Assembly: GCA_964059195.1 (NCBI GenBank) | Contig: CAXKWD010000004.1 | Location: 117,693,938 to 117,757,937, forward strand | Length of the DNA: 64,000 bases | From: Ectobius pallidus | Taxonomy: Eukaryota; Arthropoda; Insecta; Blattodea; Ectobiidae | Direction of reading: 5' to 3' | Shown: piece after piece, positions 21,892-31,684 of the stretch | Layout: each line of letters opens with the position of its first letter | Numbering within the stretch: the stretch's first letter is position 1 | Notes under the pieces: model-generated | Seen by the model: only the letters and a program-made list of their open reading frames with translations | The model's database searches: none | What the model was told of the DNA's origin: nothing | Translations under genes and position numbers: made by a program

Positions 21892-22006
21892 CGGAAGCAG
21901 ATGGTCCCCCTGGGCAGAATTGGCAGCTGTTTCTTGCGCAGTCTGCTCTCTCTCGTCTACCTTCTTCCGTAGACTGTTCATCAACTTTGCGAAGTCTCAT
22001 TAGACC
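21892..22006 (-). CDS. Candidate minus-strand exon (unknown gene)
   Basis: On the minus strand an acceptor-like TCTCTTAAG precedes 22006 and a donor G|GTAAGCC follows 21892. The frame between is open and charged, with ATG at 22000-21998 and residues MRLRKVDEQSTEEGRRERAD, then CARNSCQFCPGG. Read without splicing it stops about 35 nt downstream. The plus strand is also open over 21834-22019, so the strand is uncertain. The block is clearly GC-richer than its surroundings. No homologue recognised. Confidence 0.28.
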
Positions 22007-22390
22007 CTTAAGAGACTAACTGGCATTTGGATGAAAACCGTCCATCGTAGATAATAACGTTGCTAATGTTAACAGGCTAATTTCTACGCTTAGTCAAAAC
22101 TGTTAGGTACCGGTACTGGTACTACCAGAAATTCGAAGATACGTGCAGTGTTGGTTATTTAAATCTTTCTTCATTTTTAAGAGAAAAATCTGTTAACAGG
22201 GGAAGGCATCTGTGAAACATATTTTTTTCTTTTTTTCTGCCCAGGTCGTGTTCTATATTTTCATGCATGATTATGTTCAAATGACACAGGCGGATACTAA
22301 ATTCAATGAAATTCAGCCTCCTTTCACAGGATTTGGACTTGACTAAACTTCTATTCAGATTATTCGGTAAAATAATGTGAATGTGAAGAA

Positions 22391-22628
22391 GAATTGTTTA
22401 TAAGAACATGATTAATTATTAAAGGAGATCTGCAAATTTCATGCAGTTATTGAATGATATCCGAATTATTTCACCAAGAAGAATTATAAAGAAAAATTGT
22501 GTGGTAGAATTGTTTATAAGAACATGATTAATTATTAAAGGAAATCATTCAATGATTAATTATTAAAGGAAATCATTCAATGATATTTGAATTATTTCAC
22601 CAAGAAGACCTAAAATTATAAAGAAATC
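22391..22628. repeat. 116-bp tandem duplication with nested 28-bp duplication
   Basis: The segment starting GAATTGTTTATAAGAACATG at 22391 recurs at 22507. The second copy contains an extra duplication of TGATTAATTATTAAAGGAAA... The copies differ at few positions, so the event is fairly recent. Confidence 0.85.
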
Positions 22629-22666
22629 CTTAATGAGAGATAGAAAATAAATTCAGTCCTGTGCTA

Positions 22667-22978
22667 GAGTAGGATTACCTCCACAACGTCTCTGGGTTTT
22701 TACGTATATACCTTAGGAGCGAGTCTCACCGCTCGTAGAGTTCCTGGCTAGGGGAGGTAGCTGCACCCTGATTGGCTTTCCCACTCCACGTGTTGTCTGT
22801 CCCTGTGTCTGCGGCATTATCCCTCCACTCAACTACAGTGGTACAGCATGATCTTTACTCTCTGCCCAGCGGTAGCTTACTGATTTTACGCGCAGCGAAT
22901 TCGCGCATCTTGGTAACGAGAAGCTCGCTGGCTGGGTTAGTCTTCAAGGCCAGAGACGTTGTGGGAGTAATCCTACTC
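22667..22978. mobile_element. TIR element (MITE) with TA flanks
   Basis: 312 bp with 29-bp terminal inverted repeats (22667-22695 and 22950-22978) that differ at two positions and begin GAGTAGGATTAC. TA dinucleotides lie directly outside both ends (22665-22666, 22979-22980), as for Tc1/mariner-type target duplication. The interior is GC-rich and has no transposase; the 69-codon plus frame across it is a by-product. Confidence 0.8.
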
Positions 22979-22980
22979 TA

Positions 22981-23597
22981 ATATTCTAGATACACGACTA
23001 TTTTTAAATACCTGCTGTTGAGCTTTATATATTACAGTGTGATTTTTAATAATAAAGTGTACACTGCGCAAATGTTTTGCTACAGAAACAAGAATTCCAC
23101 TTTGTGTATTTTTTCATTAATCTCATAGCCCCCCCCCCTAAAGAACAGAACTTTCACTGAAATTTCTGCTTGCTTGTAATCTCGTTACATTTGCTGTTCG
23201 ATTGAAGATGGTTTTTGTTTCCGAAAATTTCCCTGCCGCCGGCTGAAGTGAGCATCACGGCTGTTCCGCTTCGGCACATGCGACTGCTAAATCAATATCC
23301 TTCCCGTCACCCCTCTCACTGTATCAGCTCTCTATTTTTAATGCCCTTCCATTTTAAATCTACACATTGCGTGCGACATGTTGCTTACAGCTGATAGGTC
23401 ACTCACAGGTTACAGCATATTTACATTATCATACATCTAATATGATAAATGACTCTATCATTTTGACTTCCGTTAGGCGTTTTAATTTTTTTGTAGAAGG
23501 AGAACAGCCGACATAGGCCTGGCCAACTTGTTTTATGGTGGGATTTACTGTTTTCAGTTAAGACCAGACGCGAGCTACTATATCTGTCACTCTTCTT
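22981..23597. other. Spacer
   Basis: A C9 run near 23130 and a GC-richer patch at about 23230-23290 without an open frame. Confidence 0.4.
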
Positions 23598-23609
23598 AGT
23601 TCTAGTGAC

Positions 23610-23749
23610 GCGATGGGCTTACCACCTATCCCTCTGCACTCTCTCGGAAAATAAGCGTAACAAAATTCACACAGGTATCAGAAACCACCAATTGGAGGCC
23701 CTTCGCCCCGACATTGGGGATATAGGACAGAGTCAGTCAATCAGTTCTC
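23610..23749 (+). mobile_element. Short retroposon (SINE-like), copy 3
   Basis: A full-length 140-bp copy starting GCGATGGGCTTACCACC, ending CAGAGTCAGTCAATCAG plus a few bases. Flanks AGTTCTAGTGAC (23598-23609) and AGTTCTAAGAAC (23750-23761) match at 9 of 12, an aged target duplication. Same strand as copies 1 and 2. Confidence 0.78.
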
Positions 23750-23929
23750 AGTTCTAAGAACACTAAAAAATTGACGTATAACATCGAAATAGATTTATTC
23801 ATGCATGTTACTGTATAAGTAATACAAAATAATGGTTGAGATCTGCAAATAACAGAATATTAATTTAAGCTACTGTACAATTTAATGGATGGCCGAAGTG
23901 TTGAAGTGTTTTTCTAAACCACTTGTCCC

Positions 23930-24570
23930 AGAAACTTGAATTTTTGCACACTTAATTAAAATGTCTTCCGAAATTAAAGTTAAAAATTTCTTGTTAGTAC
24001 GTAAATTTGTTTTTGAGATATTAATTAATTTTGTATATTTTAAAAATCAAAATTGAAATATTTATCTCCTCCGACAGATATTAAAATATGAACCTGAATT
24101 TTTACGTGCGATTCTTTGATGCTTACTTTTGAAATTTACTGGTGGATTTTTTTATGTCGTTTATAGGCCTACCTTTTGTTAAAAAATTATTTTATCCAGA
24201 TAAATGAAAAGTTAAAAAACTGACGTATGACAATAGTAAGTATTTTTTTTAAGAATATCTGACAAGAAATTTTATTACACACATTTTAAAGCACATTTGC
24301 AATTTTTTCGAAGCTGTATCTCTGTTTTTGTGGTAGAAGAGACATCGAATGTGGAAAAATAACATACAAATTGAAACCGAGAAAACAGGGTATTAAAGGT
24401 TGCATACACTGGATGCTGGAAGCGCACTGAGGTTTAAATATGGTGTCAGCAGCACCTGGTTCATGCATCCAGACGGCATACAATTTTGCATAGTTGTATT
24501 TCCGGGTATGCTTCATTTTTGACATTAAATTTAAAATGTCCAAATCAATACCTCTATCTTCCCTTAATGA
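23930..24570 (-). repeat. Ancient dispersed repeat, copy 1
   Basis: Diverged but collinear with 61290-61880. Shared landmarks: GAGATATTAATT, ATATGA(A/G)CCTGAATTTTT, GTATCTCT(G/A)TTTTT, GAGAAAAC, CGGCATACAATT. On the minus strand both copies keep an alignable frame; here it includes HTRKYNYAKLYAVWMH (24286-24543 open). Probably a decayed transposon with a protein-coding past; the family is unknown to me. Confidence 0.6.
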
Positions 24571-25166
24571 GATGATTGCGTATTCATGTCCTCGTCCTCA
24601 GGGGTGCGGTATTTGAAGTGTTGTTTCTTTAATGCAAGTCGCTCACACTCTTTAATAGTCGTGTGTTGAAATGTTGTAAATGTGTCTACCGGAAACTAGA
24701 AGCAAGAAACAGTGAATTTGGTTTTGCAGTATATTACAACAATTGTTATTGGAATGACTTGGCAACAGAGTCTATTACCTGCTTGGATTTGAAAGTTCGA
24801 GGTCTGTAAATTGGGGGATGTTTCTGTTTCTGTTAGGTTCAACGAATTTTGAAACAAGAACTTAATATTTCACTGGGTTTTCTAATGATATATGCCTGTT
24901 TGTCTCAGAAAACAAATTTCCAAAATTCTTCTTCCGATATCCAAGCCTTTAAGAACACAATCACACTGAATAGTCATCAGTCTTATCAAAGTTCAGTAAA
25001 TGTACTATCCATGGAGATCACACTAATTTTCCCTTCATTGTTCATCGTGTCCACCTCGTGACTGAATGACTTTGTATCTACCTACCTCTTGTAGTCTTCA
25101 CTGAGTTAATTGAGGCAGGCAGAAATAGAAATATGATTTTTTTTTCATTCTGTAGAGGAAAATTTG

Positions 25167-25208
25167 TCCAGGAGAGGAATCGAACCCGAGTTTGACGACT
25201 TGACCACT
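25167..25208 (-). repeat. tRNA-like SINE fragment
   Basis: On the minus strand GGTTCGATTCC (perfect B-box) follows GTGGTCAAG. No complete cloverleaf can be drawn and the 5' side is replaced by GT and T-rich tracts, so this is a SINE or tRNA pseudogene remnant, not a gene. Confidence 0.5.
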
Positions 25209-25277
25209 GTGTGTGTGTGTGGTTTTTTTTTTTTGTTTTTTTTTTTGTTTTTTTGTTTTTTTTTGTTTTTGTTTTTT
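25208..25277. repeat. (GT)n and T-rich low-complexity tract
   Basis: A short GT repeat is followed by long T runs broken by single Gs. Lys-rich or Phe-rich frames over it are artefacts. Confidence 0.9.
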
Positions 25278-25279
25278 GG

Positions 25280-26566
25280 AAGGCTTGTACACTGTTGTCA
25301 TCTTCAGTTCAGCCTCTTTCACAGTTGGCTTCCAATTATTATAGTGTGGGATCTGAAGTTGCTGATCTGTGGGTGAAGTGTGTCAGCTAAAATAAGATTA
25401 TCGTAGCCTATTATTTGTATTTTGTTTTATTTTACTAACTTTAACGAACATTTTCTGGATGTGAAACGATCGCAGGTTCGGCAACTCTACATACTGTATA
25501 ATTAATTGACCGTGGCAGGTCCCCCCTCCCAAAAAAATTGTAAGTTAAGAAAAGTAAAAGATAGTGAATTTGAGAACATAACCATAGCCATTGTCTTGTA
25601 GAGGTACGAGGTTTTTGTTTTCCGATTTATTCTAGGATATTGACCAGCATTTGTCACAAAAAAGCATGCCCCTTTCTTTGCTGGCGCTGGGAGGAAAAGG
25701 CACAAGAGTGGTACAGGTAGACGTATTAAAATGTACCATAGGAGTTCGAGATTCAACGGTACATCTTTTCTTTTGAACATGTTACTGGCCTAATGTCATA
25801 GTACAGCCCTATAACGATTCATTTCTTTCTGCCAAACAAGACACAAACTTTTGCCAACAGCTATTCCATCCAAATTAATCAAACAACATATTGATTATAT
25901 CCAATCAAACGTAAAAGTAAAATTAAAATTAAAGCCAATTCCTTTGCAGTGAATAAACTGGAAATATTTTTCGTAATCAAGCTGCAACGAGCCTAGTATG
26001 AAGATAAGGTTGTTAAATTTTAAATAATATTTCGCGCTCGTTCAGTGTTCGGCTGGTCAACGCTTGCCATGCTTATATCGGCCAAGTGTTTATTATTATT
26101 ATTGTTAAAACGGCCGCTGTCTTGAAACGAAATAAAAATCCTTACACATACGTTATTAATTATTTCAAAGAACATTCGAGCCAAATTGAAAGAATATCGA
26201 ACAGCTCGTTTGTTCGTGACTGCGCAACGAAGAAATTTTCAGAGAAACACACGAAATGCCGTCAGAAGTCATTCATTGTGATGGCAACATCGTTTCCTAT
26301 ACAATGTCTATATTACTGTCTGACATAGTAAATAACTATTACTTACCATGTTGTCAAGAATCGTAATTTCACAATCTAGCCATAAATAAAAGAAAACACA
26401 GTAGGCCTACTAATGTTGATCCCAAAAATATGTGCCAGAAGTGGCACTGTAACAATCAAAGATTTTAAAATGTTGAATTTAAAGGTACATTTGTTCAATT
26501 ATTGAATATTATTGAACCTTCGGTATTCCTCTTCTTGGGGGGGGGGGTGCTCACCGTCTTTTGAGA
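25280..26566. other. Spacer
   Basis: Short frames only (for example 26086-26328, plus) with no motif or splice support. Confidence 0.4.
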
Positions 26567-26574
26567 ATCTGCAG

Positions 26575-27203
26575 CAGTAGCGTTCCTAGGGCGGGGCGGT
26601 GGGACCGCCCCGGGCCCCACTTACTATGGGGGCCTCAGTGATTTTCCACCCTAATATAAAAATTAATGTTCCACCTTTTTTCTTTATTACTCATCGGAAT
26701 TTTTGTATTAAATAGAAATATAGCGTATTTGACGTGTTACCAATAAAAAAAATTAACTCCAGTTACCAATGTTTTGGTCTCCGGACGCGAGAGGTTACTA
26801 GGAGATGCGTAGTTGGATTCTGCGTTGAAATGCATCATTTAACTGATGAAACATAGAACATGTCCTAACTTTTGTCATATTTAAACATAACCTTTTCCCC
26901 CCATTTCATTACCGGTACTTTTTAATTATGCACATATTTGTATTTTGCTAATCAGTTAACTTAATATTATTGGACTAATGTATGTTTGTATTTAATAAAT
27001 AAATACATTAAATACTACAGGAGTTCGTTCCCTTATTTTGTCTTATTTTTTCGTATAGATTAGCCCATGGAGACGATCTGAAAGGCAAAAAGGCGAGCCA
27101 AAAAAAAAAAAAATTAAAAATAGTCGTGTTGGTAGCTTTTGCTGGGGGGGGGGACTCAAAAATAAATCCGCCCCGGGCCCCAAATGGTCTAGTTACGCCA
27201 CTG
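26575..27203. mobile_element. Non-autonomous hAT element
   Basis: 629 bp flanked by a perfect 8-bp target duplication ATCTGCAG (26567-26574, 27204-27211). Ends CAGTAGCGTTCCTAG and (complement) CAGTGGCGTAACTAG match at 12 of 15. GC-rich subterminal blocks with GGGCCCCG at both sides enclose an AT-rich interior. No transposase frame. Confidence 0.88.
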
Positions 27204-27211
27204 ATCTGCAG

Positions 27212-28490
27212 TATATTAATGCTCAGGTTCACATTGAACATAGAAAAATCAGACCATAGTCTTCCAGGACTCTTCGGTCTTCTCATTCAGATCAGTTTTC
27301 TTGCCATTGACCCACTTCATGAACTTGTCATTTGCCTTCTCTCTTACAGCCTTACTAATAAAAGCTGCTTATATCTGCGTTGAACGGTTGTTTGGTTGTT
27401 CATCGTGCAAGTTCTACATAAGCCACATTACCAATAAACGGTGTGTAACTGCCGAGTTTACACCGGGTTTGTACGTCCAACGTCATCAAATACGTCACTC
27501 TAGTTGTGACGTTACTAGCCCCTGGCTATGAAGGGACTGCTGAACGCCATCTATCGGTTCAGCAGGCAAACAACGATGGATCGTCTGCAGCAGTAATTCT
27601 AGTTTCAGTATTTCATTATACTGTTTTCAGAAAGCTGTAATCATGGGTACAAGTGTGGAAATATGTCCCGCAAACAAGGAACAATGTTTATAATTCCGCA
27701 AAAGCAGCCCAGAATATGCGTAGCCTCAAAATTCAATCTCAGACTGGCTGTTACGGATATCGGCCATATTGATTACTTACGTCAAGTTTATACAAGGGGG
27801 CCAGGCTGTGTAAAGCGTTGCACACATTCAGCCTTATGCAAGGATTATTAGTACATTTTTCTCCTCAGCTGTGTATATTCCTGGTATAAATGTTACAACT
27901 GGATTATTAGTAAGGCTGTTAAACATCAGGACATCCATAGTCATTTCTGTCACAAATTCTACGATTTACATCAAATTTGGCCGAAAATTACAACTTACGA
28001 GGGAAGACAAAACACAATAAAATTGTATGTAGGCTACAATAACAACCATATTATCATAACGAAATCATAAGTCATTAAGTCAAAAGCCCTTTTAAAATAT
28101 GAATAAGAAAAAATATTTAAATAAAATCAACATAACTTTAAAATTTAGCCCCGTTAACATATGAATAATAAAAGGAACCTCTAATAAAATCAATATCAGT
28201 TTTTAAATAATTGATTTATTCAAATTACCGGTACCAAAAGATAGTATGCGCTATATTGCGTAAAATATGGAACAGAATCTCAGAAACACGAAAGCTCGCC
28301 TTCGTCTATTTTTTCTAACTTTTCATTCAATCTATTAAAACACTTCCTTATTTCACAATACTGTATATACTATTGTGTTACATCATATCCACATTTACTG
28401 TACTTACCTCAATTATTTTTAGAATTCTGATCTTTCACATTTTGTCATCTCAACGCGTTATTCTTTCTTTTCAATTTAATTTCCTTAAAG
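27212..28490. other. Spacer
   Basis: A GC-richer stretch at about 27440-27600 has no sustained frame. TACCGGTA palindrome near 28229. Nothing else supported. Confidence 0.4.
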
Positions 28491-28497
28491 CTGGCAG

Positions 28498-28585
28498 GAG
28501 TGAGTGGTGGGATGGGAGATCTGTCCGGACCATTATTCGAGTGACTGCGCTGGAGGATGAAGAATTAATTGCAAAGATGGCCTAG
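28498..28585 (+). CDS. Candidate terminal exon (unknown gene)
   Basis: A pyrimidine-rich stretch ending CTGGCAG (28491-28497) precedes a plus frame that reads SEWWDGRSVRTIIRVTALED followed by EELIAKMA and stop (28583-28585). The composition looks protein-like against an AT-rich background. Short, without visible partner exons or a clear polyadenylation signal, so weak. Confidence 0.22.
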
Positions 28586-28804
28586 TTGCTTTACTGGAAT
28601 ATGCAGTGGATTTCAACTATTGAAGGGGTCATATTATCTGCAGTGGATTGTGTTCATTTGCAATTGCACTGCAGGAGTTGACGTCGACGTTGAGCTGTCA
28701 AGATTGATTACAGACCTGGGTTTATTTTGGTTTTGTCTGTCACAATGACGAAAGCCGTATGTTTATTTTGCAATGATACAATGCACATTTGTGTACACCT
28801 TTAT

Positions 28805-28828
28805 ATTATTATTATTATTATTATTATG
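28805..28828. repeat. (ATT)n microsatellite
   Basis: About eight ATT units. Confidence 0.9.
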
Positions 28829-29218
28829 CATTGAAACTTCTGAAGGGCTGGTACTGTATTTTTTTAAGTTCCGCCAAAGTAATTATGAGAATCCTTGCTA
28901 TGTTATCAATATTGTGATCAAAGTGGCGTTTTATTTCCTGTTCGGAACTATACCAGAGGATTAAGTTAAGTGCACACCGGTTATGACGTGTACACGGAGT
29001 GTTCATTTCAGTTCAGGAGAGCAGCTGATTGATTCTTCGAGCATTGAGACCTTTATTTTACTATTAGACACATGTTCGTAAATAGGCTTATTCTGTTTTA
29101 GAACAAACCTAAAGCAAACAAAAACCAGTACTGATCGGCCACGATTTGAATGCATGTGGTAGGAAGAGCAACTGAACAGATACGTAACAATTGGGTGGAG
29201 CGGGGTACAGTCCCATAA

Positions 29219-29530
29219 AGCCGCGTACACACAGAACCAACGAAGGCCAACGAACGACAACCAATGCATTGAGGCGAATGTTGGTCGGCAACGCGTTGGC
29301 GTTAGGCCTCTCATCCACATCAAACCAAGGGGTTGGGGCCAAGGGATTCTACACTACACTACGTCTACACCAGGAGAGGGGACCCAACGCCAACCTTTCG
29401 TTGTTACCGCCAGAAGTCCGAACCTAAACCAAGGCCAACGAATTCGTTGGCTCTGATTTGCCTTTCGTACACACAGGCCCAACGAAGCGGTTGGTTGTCG
29501 TTCGTTGGCCTTCGTCGTGTGTACGCGGCT
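29219..29530. mobile_element. TIR element with CCAACG/CGTTGG self-complementarity
   Basis: 312 bp. Ends AGCCGCGTACACAC are inverted repeats continuing through GAAGGCCAACGAACGACAACC with a small indel. Flanks are TAA on the left and TAG on the right, close to the 3-bp TWA duplication of PIF/Harbinger elements but not perfect. The interior repeats CCAACG and its complement many times in both directions. Frames on both strands are by-products. Confidence 0.72.
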
Positions 29531-29883
29531 TAGAAAGCATTCGCCCTTTCGCGTAGTACGCGTTTTGATGATAATAACTGAGAATTCCCGAGATGAAGCC
29601 ATGATAGCTGATGTGAATTTATGTTGAATACTGCATATTGTACGCATTCAGTACATCTAGCTGCGATTTTTTAAAAATTATTTGTGCAGGTCCATTTGCA
29701 ATTTATACGTGACTTGTACGTATCCAAATTGCTACGAAGACTGGATCCGTTTTGGCAAGATGCCTTGCATTTTGACCACACCAGGGGCACTTAAAATTCT
29801 TTCAACTGGTCTTAAGACCGCCAGCCCTGATTGTGATTATTAGCTGCTTTTTCATAGTTAAATAAGCCAAGGTAATACGTGGA

Positions 29884-30330
29884 ACGGCCTGCATAGTTCA
29901 GTCGTTGGCTTTGCTGCCTATGTCTTCGGAACATCAGGCCCTGGATCGATCCCCGCTACCTCTTGAGATTTTCTGAAGTAGAGAGGTCTGGATCGGTTGC
30001 ACCCTGCCTGGTGAGTACAACTGCAACTGAGGAGCTATTTCGTAATGAAGTAGCGCCTTCGGTCACGAAGACCATTAATATCGGAATTCCAACCCACCAA
30101 TCCTGCCAGCTGCCATACTCGGACGAAGGTAGATGATTCAGCTGTCTGGTAACAAGCGAGTCCCGACGTGGGTTTGCACTGCGGAGTAATTACATTGGTA
30201 AAAATACATCCATCCATACTAGAGAGATTATTTTTGCGATGTGCCGAGAACACACGATCCGGTAAAGGCGCTCCAGCGGCACATCACAAAAATGGGGGAG
30301 GAGAAAGTTTATTGACAGACAGATATCTTC
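29884..30330 (+). mobile_element. tRNA-derived SINE (probable)
   Basis: The head is tRNA-like: TAGTTCAGTCGTTGG fits an A-box and GGATCGATCC, about 45 bp later, a degenerate B-box. A ~370-bp GC-moderate body follows and ends near TTGACAGACAGATATC. No clear target duplication found, so the limits are approximate. Confidence 0.5.
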
Positions 30331-30454
30331 ATATAAAGACAAAAATAATCCAGCTTATAATGATAAAAAAATAGATGTTAAAACTACGAAAATACAGTAA
30401 ATTCATTCGAAAAGGTAGCTAAATACTATTTTTACAACTGTTCACTCTAAGAAC

Positions 30455-30572
30455 GATGTAAACTAAACAAAAGCCAGTAGGCCTACATGTCTCATTCTAG
30501 CTCATTACTCGTACGACGGTAGGCTAAGACTGAAACAGACACACTGGTTTGTGTTTACTTTAGTTTTACAGG
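30455..30572. mobile_element. Foldback mini-element, copy 2 (inverted)
   Basis: Reverse-orientation relative of 18229-18330. Shared parts include GTAAAC(T/A)AAACAAA, ATGTCTCA(T/C)TCTAG and ACTCGTACGA/TCTTACGAGTAATG in the loop. More diverged, and one arm carries a TAGGCCTA. Confidence 0.55.
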
Positions 30573-30574
30573 AT

Positions 30575-31676
30575 AGATTACAGTAAGTAAAGTTCTATTG
30601 CAATACATGATCTGTTGAAGAAGTTAGGGTATAATGCCTTTGTAGAAATGGTTATAAACTATTAATGTGGAGGGGATGGGAGGATCATTGCCGTTATCGA
30701 AGAGCGCTGCGTCAGCAGAACGAGAAGGAAATAATAATCTCCTTTTCCTCATTTTATCTGTGTATTGAGTCACAGAACTGTCGGGCTCTGCAACTGGAAT
30801 TAAGTTGAAATTCTCCATTACAGTAGGAATTCTACCTAATGTAGTTCACTGTTTAACGTGGTAATGAAGCGAAGGCAGGTTTGCGGTTGGTAACACTGCA
30901 ATGCCGTGGTAAAGCAGATGGACGCAGAAAGCGATGCGACCTCCTGTCGTTTTGAAGGTGGCCAGGTATAGAAGCGCAGTGTTGCCTATGCTGTAGTAGA
31001 ACTACAAATACAAGTGAACCTTTGCATCATTGCATTGGTCTAAGTTAGCTTTCTCAATGTTATGTCTCAAGAATTCTCAACCTGAGGGCTGTGACTGTGG
31101 CTGGATTCCGTAAGGCATGTCCTCATTTGCTCCCGCCCACCTGCCCTCGCGCACCCGTGTCTGGTTCTCCCTCCACCTGAATCATAGTTTTGGCATACAG
31201 GTATTGCACGGTAAAATAGCAATTTTCATCTGAACATAGCCTACTACCGGTAACTAGACGTGGAATTTAGGATGCACCACCTTCAACATAGAGCAAGCAT
31301 TCTGTGAACTTCTGTGGATAAAATATCGATGGTTTAAGTAATGAAAATCATTATAGGAACATTTACTCTGTAAAGACGATCCAAAACATCGCAGAACTTA
31401 TAGTTCTCTGTGTGCACACAAGTACATGTCAATTTGACTTAGAAATCCATTTTGGAAGCACGTTACTACAGAATTTCTAATCGGGTTTTAAACTTACGGG
31501 CTCTGAAAAGAGTATTCGAATCATCCCCAACCCATTTTCTGCAAAATAGCATCTTGGAGGCGGCAGTTTTAATTTCATAATAATCACCATACTTAACTGT
31601 AAATTTACTGTAGTTTATTGGGACTACAAGTTCATTTTTACCTTATTTTTGCAACTTACCATTGTAAAAGGTGGGT
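30575..31676. other. Spacer
   Basis: A GC-rich patch at about 31120-31180 lacks an open frame. TACCGGTA near 31246. Confidence 0.4.
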
Positions 31677-31684
31677 GTTTATTG

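Noticed and set aside
25167..25208. tRNA gene on the minus strand
   Set aside because: A perfect B-box but no acceptor stem or complete cloverleaf; treated as a SINE fragment. The tRNA-like stretches at 29884 and 45791 fail for the same reason.
25098..25376. Lys/Gln-rich and Phe-rich frames
   Set aside because: Translations of a T-rich low-complexity tract.
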